From positions 2,101,119 through 2,165,118 of the forward strand of contig CANLRI010000001.1 in the NCBI GenBank assembly GCA_947493585.1: 64,000 nt of DNA. The letters are read 5' to 3'. The stretch is from an uncultured Planococcus sp. GTDB lineage: Bacteria; Bacillota; Bacilli; Bacillales_A; Planococcaceae. Positions within the stretch are counted from its first letter, which is position 1, and each line of letters starts with the position of its first letter. This document shows, piece after piece, positions 27,875 through 37,278 of the stretch. The translations under genes were made by a program, and so were the position numbers. Below the pieces are notes generated by a model, which did not search any database, had not been told where the DNA came from, and was given only the letters and a program-made list of their open reading frames with translations.

Positions 27875-29242
27875 TTATTTGCAAGCCAGTTGATAAATGG
27901 CTTCTGCATATATCGCTGTTGCTTTTACCAAATTGTCGATATCGACGAATTCGTCTGCTTGGTGGGCGACATCCGGCTCTCCCGGGAACAACATGCCGAA
28001 AGCGACGCCTTTATCGAGCACGCGTGCATATGTGCCGCCACCGATCGCCAATAGTTCTGCCGGTTCGCCGGTCTGCTTCTCGTAAGCCTGCTGCAGTGTT
28101 TGAATGAATGGATCGGCTGCATCGACATGATGCGGTCGTGAGTTGGATAATATATCCATTTCAACCCCATCTATTCGATGGCCAGCCACCAAGTCATCGA
28201 ATGGGCAGCTGACCGAGTAGCGCATGCTGACGCGCACATCGGCACGTTCCCCCGCCTTAAAGCGCATGATTCCGGCATTGAATGTCGTGTCGCCGGACGC
28301 TTCATCCGAAAACGAGAGCCCGAGTTTTCGGCCTCTGGAATCACCGCTGAAATAATGGGCGATGAAGCGGACGAATTCAGCTCCGTCTCCTGAAACTTTA
28401 TCCTGCAAAAATTTCGCGAGCAAAATGCCCGCATTAACGCCTGCATCCGGTTCCATCGCGTGGGCCGATTTGCCGTATACGGTCAACACAGTGCCATCAG
28501 CATTCGGCGTGCAGTCGCCCGAGACCTTTTCCATTTCGCAAAATTTCCGGAATGCCGCATCAATCTCGCTGCTTTCTAGTGCAACTCTTGCCACCGCACG
28601 GTCCGGCACCATATTGGTCCGTTCCCCTGAAGTGAATTCCAGCAATTCGCCAGTTTCTGCAGCACCAAGCGTGTACTTGATGTCCGCGATGCCTTTCTCT
28701 GCATTGATGATCGGAAAATCCGCATCCGGCGCAAATCCGATATCCGGCATTTCTTCTGTTTGGAAATAACGCTCCACGCAGCGAAAGCCGCTTTCCTCGT
28801 CAGTGCCGATGATCAACCTGACACGGCGTTTGAACTCGAATCCTGCATCTTTGACCATATTCAGCGCCATCCATGCAGCGATTGTCGGGCCTTTATCATC
28901 GATGGCACCACGCCCGAACAATTTCCCGTCGGCGATTTCGCCGCCAAACGGCTCTTTTGTCCAACCGTCTCCGGCTGGAACGACATCGACGTGGCCAAGA
29001 ATCCCGAGAAGTTCCGGCCCTTCGCCTGTCTCCAAATGCCCTGCGACATTGGCGATGTTTTTCACTTTGAAACCTGCACGGTCTCCTTTTTCCAAAAACC
29101 AATCCAGCGCTTGCCGAACTTCTTTTCCGTAAGGAGCGTCAGGATTTCCGTCTTCGCTTAATACGCTCGGAATTGCGATCAACTCCTGCAATTCACTGAG
29201 CAATTCTTCTTTACGCCGCTCTGCTTCCTGCTGCCAATCCAT
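27875..29242 (-). CDS. pepV: Dipeptidase PepV (M20 family)
   Basis: 455 residues. Zinc dipeptidase that splits dipeptides in the cytoplasm. Metal site motifs: GHVDVVPAGDGW, GRGAIDDKGP, TDEESGFRC (catalytic Glu and ligand) and FAPDADFPI, and near the end IGGGTYARVLDKGVAFG. The M20 lid domain covers ~190-380. It may supply D-Glu/D-Ala metabolism together with the next gene, dat, an arrangement also seen in related genomes. Confidence 0.94.
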   Translation of the reverse strand: MDWQQEAERRKEELLSELQELIAIPSVLSEDGNPDAPYGKEVRQALDWFLEKGDRAGFKVKNIANVAGHLETGEGPELLGILGHVDVVPAGDGWTKEPFGGEIADGKLFGRGAIDDKGPTIAAWMALNMVKDAGFEFKRRVRLIIGTDEESGFRCVERYFQTEEMPDIGFAPDADFPIINAEKGIADIKYTLGAAETGELLEFTSGERTNMVPDRAVARVALESSEIDAAFRKFCEMEKVSGDCTPNADGTVLTVYGKSAHAMEPDAGVNAGILLAKFLQDKVSGDGAEFVRFIAHYFSGDSRGRKLGLSFSDEASGDTTFNAGIMRFKAGERADVRVSMRYSVSCPFDDLVAGHRIDGVEMDILSNSRPHHVDAADPFIQTLQQAYEKQTGEPAELLAIGGGTYARVLDKGVAFGMLFPGEPDVAHQADEFVDIDNLVKATAIYAEAIYQLACK

Positions 29243-29544
29243 GCCTCACACTCCTTTTTGTTATGGCTATTGTACACCTTTTTCAAATAATTTAAAGAAC
29301 AGCCGGTTATTTTCGGGGATTTTTTTCTATTTCATTCATATTAAGTTCTAGTAAAGAAACCCAAAATCATGGAATTTGAGAAGTTTTTCCGATATAATCA
29401 AATTGTCAGACAAGTCAAATTGACGGATTTTCTAAAAAAAGGAGCTGTCTACCGCTATTATTCCTTAATCGCTGTATACACCACACTCACGCGTCCGCTA
29501 GTCTTTGCCATTGGTACTAAAGATGAAGGAGTGGTTCTTAACTT
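29243..29544. other. Intergenic region before ytzE with candidate promoter and direct repeat
   Basis: Holds a TATAAT (29393-29398) with a poor -35 and, directly after it, two copies of TCAAATTG (29398-29405, 29415-29422) 17 bases apart. An AAAGGAG at ~29440 is not followed by a usable start codon. No gene seen. Confidence 0.5.
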
Positions 29545-29766
29545 ATGAAACCCACAACTGACCGCATGCTCATTCGAATCAAAGACATGTACAAGTACAT
29601 TCTCGAAAACGGGACTGTGACCACACAGGATCTGGTCGATGAATTCGGCATCACTCCTCGCACCATTCAAAGGGATTTGAATGTGTTGGCCTTTAACGAA
29701 CTGATAGAAAGCCCGGTTCGGGGCAAATGGACAACGACGAAGAAAAAAGTCAAAATGACGTCCTGA
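29545..29766 (+). CDS. ytzE: Small DeoR-type helix-turn-helix protein YtzE
   Basis: 73 residues, only the DNA-binding domain of the DeoR family, with no sugar-sensing domain: the helix-turn-helix reads TVTTQDLVDEFGITPRTIQRDLNVL. An in-frame stop just before the ATG (29539-29541) fixes the start. AAGGAG lies 13 bases upstream, rather far. Its targets are unknown. A short direct repeat in its own promoter region may be an autoregulatory site. Confidence 0.85.
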   Translation: MKPTTDRMLIRIKDMYKYILENGTVTTQDLVDEFGITPRTIQRDLNVLAFNELIESPVRGKWTTTKKKVKMTS

Positions 29767-29767
29767 A

Positions 29768-29807
29768 AACAAAGAAAATGACCGCCTAGGCGGTCATTTT
29801 CTTTGTT
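29768..29807. terminator. Long bidirectional terminator between ytzE and the rsuA-type gene
   Basis: Perfect 40-base palindrome: AAACAAAGAAAATGACCGCC and its complement around TA. The last codons and the stop of the minus-strand gene lie within the stem. Confidence 0.92.
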
Positions 29808-30507
29808 TTAATTTAGTTAATTCATCTTCCGTCAATTCTCGGTATTCCCCAAGCTCAAGCGTTTTGTCTAACTCAAGCGTGCCCATCGACAATCGCTTCA
29901 AAAATACCACTTGCTTATTCACGCTTTCGAACATGCGCTTGACCTGGTGGAATTTCCCTTCCGTAATGGTCAATTCGATTTCAGATTCTTCCCCGCTGTG
30001 TAAAATGTGCAGCTGCGCAGGCTTTGTCTCGTAACCATCATCGAGCACGACGCCTTGTTTGAATGCTTCTATGTCTTCCTCCGTTACGTGGCTGTCGATT
30101 TTCGCGTAATAGGTTTTATCGACATGCTTTTTCGGCGACAGCAACTCGTGGGCCAATTTACCGTCGTTTGTGATCAGCAGCAGCCCTTCCGTATCTTTAT
30201 CGAGGCGCCCGACCGGAAACGGCTCGAAGCGCTGCTCATCTTCTGTCAGCAAATCGATGACGGTTTCATCGAAGCGGTCTTCTGTCGCTGATATGACGCC
30301 TTGCGGTTTGTTCATCATTAAATAAATAAACTCCCGGTAGACGACCGGTTCACCGGCGACCGATACTTCATCCGCTTTTTCATCAACGTGAAACTTCGGA
30401 TCGCGCACCGTTTCCCCGTTCACTTCCACCGCTTTCGATTTAAGTAAGATTTTCACTTCTTTTCTTGAGCCGAATCCTGAATTCGACAATAGTTTATCGA
30501 TTCTCAT
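29794..30507 (-). CDS. RsuA-family 16S rRNA pseudouridine synthase
   Basis: 237 residues. N-terminal S4 RNA-binding domain (1-60, RIDKLLSNSGFGSRKEVK) and catalytic domain with GRLDKDTEGLL, Asp103 being the nucleophile. Likely modifies U516-equivalent of 16S rRNA (RsuA; ytzG in B. subtilis); RluB/RluE-type specificity is less likely from the MMNKPQGVISAT motif. The C-terminal four codons and stop form part of the terminator stem. Transcribed with the murJ-like gene upstream, 11 bases apart. Confidence 0.9.
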   Translation of the reverse strand: MRIDKLLSNSGFGSRKEVKILLKSKAVEVNGETVRDPKFHVDEKADEVSVAGEPVVYREFIYLMMNKPQGVISATEDRFDETVIDLLTEDEQRFEPFPVGRLDKDTEGLLLITNDGKLAHELLSPKKHVDKTYYAKIDSHVTEEDIEAFKQGVVLDDGYETKPAQLHILHSGEESEIELTITEGKFHQVKRMFESVNKQVVFLKRLSMGTLELDKTLELGEYRELTEDELTKLKQRK

Positions 30508-30518
30508 ATTAGTTCCTC

Positions 30519-32123
30519 CTAGAAGCCGAAGCGTCTTGTAATGCGCGTAATTCTCGCGCCGAGCAGCTTCTGGGCAAGCCCTGTCTTCAAGCTGAGGTAT
30601 CCGTAGACAATAGCGCCCACTCCGCCGATTAGGATAATGCGGATCATTGACAGCAATTTATTGTCCATGCCGATAATATAATCGAGGCCGTTCATTGCAA
30701 AATACACAGCGAACGCCATGACGGCATTCAAGATGAGAATGAGTAAAATGCGGCGGAACACCATTTTCGAGCGGTAGTTCATCGTCTTCGAAATGACGAT
30801 CATATTCATCGTAATTGCGACGACATAGCCGATGATTGTCGCAGCGATCGCGCCGTCCGTCTCGAACCACATAATCAGCGGCGTATTCAGCAAGGCCTTA
30901 AGCCCGAGGCCAATCAGCAAGTTGATGATGATCCATTTTTGTTTGTTGATGCCTTGCAAGATCGATGCTGTCACCGGGAATGCGGCAAACAAGATCGCGA
31001 CCGGCAGATAATGCGCCAAAATCTCAGAACCGACATCACTGACTTTGTAGAAGACGTGATACAGCTCATCCGACAGCATCGTCATGCCGATCACTGCAGG
31101 CAAGGTCAAGAACAAGATCAACTGGAACGACTGATCCAATGTTTTGGTCACTTGCAAGTGTTCATTGCGCGTGAAATGCTTCGTGATGAGCGGAATGAGC
31201 GCCATCGAGAAGCCTGTCGCAAGCATAACTGGAATCATGACCAGTTTATGGGCAGTCAAATTCAAGATACCGAGAAGGTCCGTCTCCATGATATTATTGC
31301 CGGCTGCCATTGCCCGGTTGAAGGTCATCAAATCGACGAACTGGAACAACGGGTTGGCGATGCCGAGGAAAATGACCGGTACGGCATATAATAGGATTTC
31401 GCGGTACATATCACGCAACCGCACATCATAGGATTCAACGGATGTTGCAAGTAAGTGATTGTATTCCGGCTTCTTTTTGCGCCAGAAATAATACAAGGTG
31501 ACAAGCCCGCCAAGCGCCCCGACTGCAGCCGACAAAACGGCGAACTGGATAGCGGTCTTCGGCGTGCCATCAAAAAGATAAATGACAGCGAACGCGCCGC
31601 CGAGCAGGAAGATGATGCGGACAATCTGCTCGATCAATTGCGAAACAGCGGTCGGCATCATGTAGTTATAGCCTTGGAAAAAGCCGCGCCAAAGACTCAT
31701 GAACGGAACGACGATCAAGGCGAAGCTGACCCAGCGGATCGCATCTGCGATATCATCTACCGAGTAGATGAGCTCATCTTCCGAAATGGTGATGCGTGCG
31801 AGTGGCTCAGCCAGCAGATAAAGTGCCAAAAACGATACGATGCCGGTAACTATCATCGTCAACAAGCCTGAACGCAATAGCCGCCTCCCGGTTTCGTAAT
31901 CACCGAGTGAATTGTATTTCGCCGTGAACTTGGAAAATGCAATCGGCGCACCGGATATCGCCAGTGCCAGCATCAAGTTGTAAGGAATGTATGCGTACTG
32001 GTAAAGCCCGATATTATCTGCTCCCACCATGCTGTAGAATGGGATGATGTAGATGACGCCGAGTATTTTCGACAGAAATAAACCTAAAGTTAAAATGGCG
32101 GTACCTTTAATTAATGAGGACAT
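30519..32123 (-). CDS. murJ: MOP-superfamily flippase YtgP (MurJ type)
   Basis: 534 residues from ATG 32123, with AGGGAG seven bases before it; an in-frame extension upstream has no ribosome site. About 14 membrane helices can be traced, starting with ILTLGLFLSKILGVIYIIPF. This is the SpoVB/YtgP branch of the MOP superfamily; B. subtilis YtgP is the MurJ lipid II flippase that exports the cell wall precursor. It could instead be another polysaccharide-unit flippase of the same branch. Upstream of an rRNA modification gene. Confidence 0.88.
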   Translation of the reverse strand: MSSLIKGTAILTLGLFLSKILGVIYIIPFYSMVGADNIGLYQYAYIPYNLMLALAISGAPIAFSKFTAKYNSLGDYETGRRLLRSGLLTMIVTGIVSFLALYLLAEPLARITISEDELIYSVDDIADAIRWVSFALIVVPFMSLWRGFFQGYNYMMPTAVSQLIEQIVRIIFLLGGAFAVIYLFDGTPKTAIQFAVLSAAVGALGGLVTLYYFWRKKKPEYNHLLATSVESYDVRLRDMYREILLYAVPVIFLGIANPLFQFVDLMTFNRAMAAGNNIMETDLLGILNLTAHKLVMIPVMLATGFSMALIPLITKHFTRNEHLQVTKTLDQSFQLILFLTLPAVIGMTMLSDELYHVFYKVSDVGSEILAHYLPVAILFAAFPVTASILQGINKQKWIIINLLIGLGLKALLNTPLIMWFETDGAIAATIIGYVVAITMNMIVISKTMNYRSKMVFRRILLILILNAVMAFAVYFAMNGLDYIIGMDNKLLSMIRIILIGGVGAIVYGYLSLKTGLAQKLLGARITRITRRFGF

Positions 32124-32253
32124 TTTGCACTCCCTGACTTTGTTCAAAATAAAAAGCAATCTACACGATAGTTTACACCTATAGACAAAATTACTCAACG
32201 TGTTTTGCCTCATCGTGTATACTGAAAAGAAAACGAAAGTGAGTTTTTATTAT

Positions 32254-33540
32254 ATGTATGACATCATCATCATCGGCGGAGGCCCATCTGGCTTAATGGC
32301 TTCCATCGCTGCCGCATCGAACGGCAAGCGTGTGCTGCTCGTCGAAAAAGGCAAAAAGCTTGGAAAGAAATTGATCATCTCTGGCGGCGGCCGCTGCAAC
32401 GTGACCAACCGCCTTCCTTTGGAAGAAATCGTCCGCCACATTCCCGGGAATGGCCGTTTCATGTACAGCCCGTTTTCGGTATTCAATAACGAGGACATCA
32501 TCCAGTTCTTCGAAAATCTCGGCGTTGCCTTGAAAGAAGAAGACCACGGCCGCATGTTCCCTGTGTCAAACCGCGCACAAGACGTCGCGGATGCGATGTT
32601 TGGCGAGATGGACCGTCTTGGCGTCGAACGAAAACTCGATTCCCCCGTCAAAAGCTTGCTGATGAACGACGATAAAGTGACCGGCATCCGCCTGCACTCT
32701 GGCGAGGAATTCGAATCGCTCGCAGTCGTGGTCGCAGTCGGCGGCAAAGCTGTGCCGCAAACCGGATCGACCGGTGACGGCTATCCGTGGGCAGAAAAAG
32801 CGGGACACACAGTCACCGACCTCTATCCGACGGAAGTTCCTTTGTTGTCGAATGAACCGTTCATCAAATCACGCGACCTGCAAGGGCTTGCCCTGCGCGA
32901 TGTTGCCGTCACGGTGCTCAATAAAAAAGGCAAAGCGCTCGTCACGCACCAGATGGATATGCTGTTCACCCATTTCGGCTTGAGCGGGCCTGCCATCCTG
33001 CGCTGCAGCCAATACGTCGTCAAGGAAATGAAGAAAAACGGTGGCCAAGCTGTCACCGTCCGCATCAATTCCATGCCGGATGACAATGCGGAATCGGCTT
33101 TCCAGCTGCTTCATAAATTGATGAAAGACGAACCGAAAAAAGCGTTGAAAAATGTCTGGAAAGGTTTGGCTCAGGAACGCTGGCTATTGTTCCTGTTGGA
33201 CCGTGCAGGCATCGACCCGCAATTGACCGGCGCAGAATTGCCGGCAGATAAAGTCCGTGCGCTCGCTGCTGAAATGACGGCATTCACGATGACCGTCTCC
33301 GGAACACAGCCAATCGAAAAAGCGTTTGTTACAGGCGGCGGCGTATCGATCAAGGAAATCGAACCGAAAACGATGCATTCGAAGAAAAAACCCGGCTTGT
33401 TCTTCTGTGGCGAAATCCTCGACATCCACGGCTACACCGGCGGCTATAATATCACTTCCGCCCTTGTTACCGGGCACGTGGCAGGAAAAAACGCAGCCGA
33501 GTTCGCTGCTTCTTATCAAACCGAAAGTCCCATTGCTTAA
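32254..33540 (+). CDS. ytfP: HI0933/BaiN-family flavoprotein YtfP
   Basis: 428 residues from ATG 32254. FAD-binding dinucleotide fold [20 protein letters not shown] at the very N-terminus, then [33 protein letters not shown] and the C-terminal [15 protein letters not shown] (FAD contact). The ribosome site before the ATG is weak, and GTG 32200 is an alternative. The substrate is unknown; relatives reduce flavin-linked substrates or bile-acid intermediates. A TATACT at 32218 could be its -10. Divergent from the murJ gene. Confidence 0.88.
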   Translation: MYDIIIIGGGPSGLMASIAAASNGKRVLLVEKGKKLGKKLIISGGGRCNVTNRLPLEEIVRHIPGNGRFMYSPFSVFNNEDIIQFFENLGVALKEEDHGRMFPVSNRAQDVADAMFGEMDRLGVERKLDSPVKSLLMNDDKVTGIRLHSGEEFESLAVVVAVGGKAVPQTGSTGDGYPWAEKAGHTVTDLYPTEVPLLSNEPFIKSRDLQGLALRDVAVTVLNKKGKALVTHQMDMLFTHFGLSGPAILRCSQYVVKEMKKNGGQAVTVRINSMPDDNAESAFQLLHKLMKDEPKKALKNVWKGLAQERWLLFLLDRAGIDPQLTGAELPADKVRALAAEMTAFTMTVSGTQPIEKAFVTGGGVSIKEIEPKTMHSKKKPGLFFCGEILDIHGYTGGYNITSALVTGHVAGKNAAEFAASYQTESPIA

Positions 33541-33556
33541 GCAATGGGCTTTTTTC
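33529..33556 (+). terminator. ytfP terminator containing the stop codon
   Basis: Perfect palindrome CCCATTGCTTAAGCAATGGG, then CTTTTTT; the TAA stop lies at its centre. Confidence 0.9.
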
Positions 33557-33615
33557 TATGGAATGAAGTTGAAAGAGCAAATGAGGACTCACTTCTTAAA
33601 GTAGACAGAATCAAA

Positions 33616-33864
33616 GATAGCGGGAGTTTTCTTGTGGAAATGTTACTGAATATTGAAGTACAGTTTCCCTTCATAGTCGCCGCCCGGCTTTGGGTTGGCC
33701 TTTGGCAATAAGCCAGAAAGAACGTCTGTCTTATTGCGTCGGCTCACCCCTTTACGCTCGGCGGCTAAGAGATTTCATTGTGTGAAGACGGTTTAAGCAG
33801 ATTAGCTTCTTTATTCAGTTGCCGACTAGCGGGGAAATCGCTTCCCTAGTTGAGCGTGGAATAG
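33616..33864. repeat. Structured intergenic repeat, copy 1 (~249 bp)
   Basis: First of two direct tandem copies. It contains an 87-base imperfect hairpin (33679-33765): GCCGCC / GGCGGC, GGGT / ACCC, GCC / GGC, GCAATAAG / CTTATTGC, and a small CAGA / TCTG tip. A second stem, GGGAA-ATCGC-TTCCC, is at 33832-33846. No reading frame is preserved between the two copies. Confidence 0.85.
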
Positions 33865-34110
33865 GATAGTGAGTGTTTTTTGTGGAGATGTTACTGAACA
33901 TCAAAGTACAGTTTCCCTTAATAGTCGCCGCCCGGCTTTGGGTTGGCCTTTGGCAATAAGCCAGAAATAACACCTGTCTTATTGCGTCGGCTCACCCTTG
34001 GCGCTCGGCGGCTGAGCGATTTCGTTGTGTGAAGACTGTTTAAGCAGATCTACTTCTTTAGGTAGTTGCCGGCTAGTGGGGAAATCGCTTCCCAAGAAGC
34101 GGTCGAACAG
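33865..34110. repeat. Structured intergenic repeat, copy 2 (~246 bp)
   Basis: Second copy, roughly 85% identical to the first by eye, starting at the same GATAG. The hairpin (33927-34012) keeps every stem base of copy 1; the differences fall in the terminal loop and one internal loop. It lacks a usable coding frame. Confidence 0.85.
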
Positions 34111-34219
34111 CATGTTGTTGCATTTAGTGTGGGGTAACCAGCGACATGTTTTTCAGCATGAAACATTGCAAAATATGATGCATTTCTACAAGGCTCATTA
34201 ATTAAAGTCGAAAAAAGAT

Positions 34220-34374
34220 CTTCCGCTCTAAACCTAGAGACGGAGTGGAAGGGGGCTGACGCCTGTGGGACCGCGCGGGCTGGCGAGACAAACGTGTCGC
34301 GCACTTTGCGACACGTTGGCTCAACACCCGCCCCACGGCAAGCAGCCCCCTGAAACGCAGTCGAATTGCGGAAG
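34220..34374. repeat. Long nested palindrome (155 bp)
   Basis: Ends are CTTCCGC and GCGGAAG. Inside are paired arms GGGGGCTG / CAGCCCCC, GCC-GTGGG / CCCAC-GGC and GCGGG / CCCGC, and at the tip AACGTGTCGC / GCGACACGTT. The overall look is that of the palindromic intergenic elements common in Bacillales. No transposase is present. Confidence 0.85.
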
Positions 34375-34397
34375 CTATTCTATTCACTTCATTTATC

Positions 34398-34473
34398 TTT
34401 CTGTCGCATCAACTGCATGACTCGCATCCTGCGAGCCCCAAGCAGCCATTGGAGTGCCGTCGAATAACAGAAA
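34398..34473. repeat. Short relative of the nested palindrome (76 bp)
   Basis: Ends TTTCTGT / ACAGAAA and an inner hairpin CTCGCA-TCC-TGCGAG. Its 3' part (CCCCAAGCAGCC, then GTCGAAT) resembles the 3' arm of the 155-bp element, suggesting a deletion derivative. Confidence 0.6.
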
Positions 34474-34499
34474 CTATTTAATTCTCTAATTTAGTATCA

Positions 34500-34535
34500 C
34501 AAAAAGCCGCCAGAGAAATTTCCCTGGCGGCTTTC
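34500..34535 (-). terminator. leuS terminator
   Basis: AAAGCCGCCAGGGAAA / TTTCTCTGGCGGCTTTTT on the minus strand. Confidence 0.88.
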
Positions 34536-34540
34536 ATTAT

Positions 34541-36952
34541 TTATCCTACAACGATATTAACTAATTTACCTGGAATGGCGATGACTTTGCGTACTTGCTT
34601 GCCTTCTGCCGCCTTTTGAACGTGCTCGTCGGCGAGTGCCGCTTCTTCCAGTTGTTCCTTCGTGCTGTCTTTTGCGACAGTCAGCTTGCTTCTCACTTTG
34701 CCGTTCACTTGGACGACGATTTCGACTTCGTCATCGACCAGTTTCGACTCGTCATATGTCGGCCACGCTTCATACGTTACCGTCTCGCTATGCCCAAGTT
34801 TGTTCCAAAGCTCTTCGGCCAAATGCGGCGCGATCGGCGACAGCATCTTCACGAAGCCTTCGATATACTCTTTCGGTAAGTTGTCGGCTTTATACGCTTC
34901 ATTGATGAATACCATCATTTGCGAAATTGCCGTATTGAAGCGAAGGCCGTCGAAGTCTTCGGTCACTTTCTTGACGGTCTGGTTGTAGATTTTCTCCAGT
35001 TTGCCGTCATTTTGGTCGCTGACTTTGCTCGAAATCGCATCGTCTTCGATCAGTAAACGCCACACGCGGTCAAGGAAACGACGAGATCCGTCTAGTCCGT
35101 TTGTCGACCAGGCGATGGACGCTTCGAGCGGCCCCATGAACATTTCGTACATGCGCAACGTATCCGCGCCGTGGCTTTCGATAATTTGGTCCGGGTTGAC
35201 GACATTGCCTTTGGATTTCGACATTTTCTCGTTGCCTTCACCGAGGATCATCCCTTGGTTGAACAATTTCTGGAACGGCTCTTTTGTCGGCACGACGCCA
35301 AGGTCGTACAATACTTTATGCCAGAAACGCGCATACAATAAGTGAAGGACGGCGTGTTCCGCCCCACCGATGTAGACATCAACCGGCAGCCAGCGTTTCA
35401 ATAATTCCGGATCCGCGATGGCTTCGTCGTTGGTCGGGTCGATAAAGCGCAAATAATACCAGCAGCTCCCTGCCCATTGCGGCATCGTGTTCGTTTCGCG
35501 GCGGCCTTTCATGCCGGTTTCAGGATGCGTGACATTAACCCACTCCTCGATATTGGCAAGCGGCGATTCGCCTGTCCCGCTCGGCTTGATATCCGTTGTG
35601 ACTGGAAGTTCCAGCGGCAGGTCCTTATCATCGACCGGAGACATCGTGCCGTCTTCCCAGTGGATGATCGGAATCGGTTCGCCCCAATAGCGTTGGCGGC
35701 TGAACAGCCAGTCGCGCAAACGGTAGGTGATTTTCTTCTCGCCTACGCCTTGTTGCTCGAGCCAGTCGATCGCTTTTCCAATCGCTTCAGTTTTATTCAA
35801 GCCGTCAAGGAAACCGGAGTTGACGAGTTCGCCATCGCCAGCGTAGGCTTCTTCGTCGATGTTGCCGCCAGAGACGACTTCGACGATCGGCAGTTCGAAT
35901 TGTTTTGCGAATTCGTAATCGCGCTCATCGTGTGCAGGCACGGCCATGATTGCGCCTGTCCCGTAAGTTGCCAGAACATAATCAGCAATCCAGATTGGCA
36001 TTTTCTCGCCGCTTGCTGGATTGATGGCATAAGCTCCAGTGAAGACACCCGTTTTATCTTTCGCAAGATCCGTGCGCTCCAAATCACTTTTCGTTTTCAC
36101 TTTGTCGATATATTCAGCTACCGCTTCGCTCTTGTCAGATGTCGTGATTTCCCCGACCAATTTATGTTCTGGGGCAAGGACTGCGTATGTTGCGCCGAAA
36201 ATCGTATCCGGCCGTGTCGTGAATGCGCGGAATGAAAGCCCTGTTCCGTCGATCTTGAATTCAAGCTCCGCCCCTTCGGATTTACCGATCCAGTTGCGCT
36301 GCATGTCCTTCAAGCTTTCGGGCCAGTCAAGTTCATTCAAGTCCTCCAGCAAACGGTCTGCGTATTCCGTAATTCGCAGCACCCATTGGCGCATCGGGCG
36401 GCGTTCGACGGGATGGCCGCCGCGCTCAGAAACTCCGTCGACCACTTCTTCATTGGCGAGAACCGTGCCAAGAGCCGGGCACCAGTTGACCGCTACTTCA
36501 TCGACATACGCCAAACCTTTATTGTACAGCTGGATGAAGATCCATTGCGTCCATTTATAGTAGTTCGGATCGGTCGTGTTGATTTCACGGTCCCAATCAT
36601 ACGAGAAGCCCAGTTCCTGGATTTGGCGCTTGAAGGTTTCGATATTTTTCGCCGTGAATTCCGCCGGGTCGTTTCCAGTATCAAGCGCGTATTGCTCAGC
36701 CGGCAAACCGAATGCATCCCAGCCCATCGGATGAAGCACGTCATAGCCTTGCATGCGTTTTTGTCGGCTCAAAATATCGGTCGCCGTGTAGCCTTCCGGA
36801 TGCCCGACGTGAAGCCCGGCGCCTGATGGATACGGGAACATATCCAGTGCATAGAATTTTTCTTTGCCCGGCGTATTTTCCGTTTTGAAGGTTTTGTTTT
36901 CTTGCCAATGCTGCTGCCATTTCTTTTCGATTTCCTTGTGATTAAAAGACAT
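34541..36952 (-). CDS. leuS: Leucyl-tRNA synthetase
   Basis: 803 residues, normal for bacterial LeuRS. HIGH-type motif HVGH at 48-51 ([17 protein letters not shown]), connective CP1 editing domain roughly 225-410 with the threonine-rich [12 protein letters not shown], and KMSKS near residue 575 ([12 protein letters not shown]). The anticodon-binding and C-terminal domains are complete. It charges tRNA-Leu and edits misacylated residues. Preceded by a T-box leader with a Leu CUC specifier; monocistronic. Confidence 0.97.
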   Translation of the reverse strand: MSFNHKEIEKKWQQHWQENKTFKTENTPGKEKFYALDMFPYPSGAGLHVGHPEGYTATDILSRQKRMQGYDVLHPMGWDAFGLPAEQYALDTGNDPAEFTAKNIETFKRQIQELGFSYDWDREINTTDPNYYKWTQWIFIQLYNKGLAYVDEVAVNWCPALGTVLANEEVVDGVSERGGHPVERRPMRQWVLRITEYADRLLEDLNELDWPESLKDMQRNWIGKSEGAELEFKIDGTGLSFRAFTTRPDTIFGATYAVLAPEHKLVGEITTSDKSEAVAEYIDKVKTKSDLERTDLAKDKTGVFTGAYAINPASGEKMPIWIADYVLATYGTGAIMAVPAHDERDYEFAKQFELPIVEVVSGGNIDEEAYAGDGELVNSGFLDGLNKTEAIGKAIDWLEQQGVGEKKITYRLRDWLFSRQRYWGEPIPIIHWEDGTMSPVDDKDLPLELPVTTDIKPSGTGESPLANIEEWVNVTHPETGMKGRRETNTMPQWAGSCWYYLRFIDPTNDEAIADPELLKRWLPVDVYIGGAEHAVLHLLYARFWHKVLYDLGVVPTKEPFQKLFNQGMILGEGNEKMSKSKGNVVNPDQIIESHGADTLRMYEMFMGPLEASIAWSTNGLDGSRRFLDRVWRLLIEDDAISSKVSDQNDGKLEKIYNQTVKKVTEDFDGLRFNTAISQMMVFINEAYKADNLPKEYIEGFVKMLSPIAPHLAEELWNKLGHSETVTYEAWPTYDESKLVDDEVEIVVQVNGKVRSKLTVAKDSTKEQLEEAALADEHVQKAAEGKQVRKVIAIPGKLVNIVVG

Positions 36953-37016
36953 TTTCTTTTTTCCTCCTCTAAATACAAGCGGATAACCGCATGCCTTGCA
37001 TCGTTTTCAGCAAAAT

Positions 37017-37238
37017 AAAAAATCCCGCCCCTTAAAAAAATAAGGGACGGGATTTTTCCCGCGGTACCACCCAAATTAGCGATTGCTCGCTCAACTTGAT
37101 TCCTTAACGCGGAAAACGGCGCAATCATTGCGCAGACTCCAAGGCGAGTTCAAACGTACTGCATGCCGGCTCACACCAACCGCCGGCTCTCTGTGCTGCA
37201 TCCACGTTCTATTATTCCTCTTCACGGCCATTTGCTAT
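37017..37238 (-). promoter_or_regulatory. T-box riboswitch of leuS (Leu specifier CUC)
   Basis: T-box AATTTGGGTGGTACCGCG (37061-37078), then the terminator hairpin ATCCCGTCCCTTA / TAAGGGGCGGGAT with a T run. Upstream, GAACTCG places CTC (37146-37148) in the specifier loop. Confidence 0.92.
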
Positions 37239-37245
37239 TAGTTTC

Positions 37246-37274
37246 ATTTTAGCTGAGCGCTCATCTTTATGCAA
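37246..37274 (-). promoter_or_regulatory. leuS promoter
   Basis: TTGCAT (37269-37274), 17 bases, TAAAAT (37246-37251) on the minus strand, just before the T-box leader. Confidence 0.7.
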
Positions 37275-37278
37275 TAGC

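Noticed and set aside
33616..34110. CRISPR array
   Set aside because: Only two units of ~249 bp with no short repeat/spacer pattern and no cas genes nearby.
34220..34374. Insertion sequence
   Set aside because: No transposase frame; too short, only a palindrome.
34050..34387. Two small minus-strand open frames over the repeats
   Set aside because: They cross repeat boundaries, have no ribosome site, and are not preserved between repeat copies.
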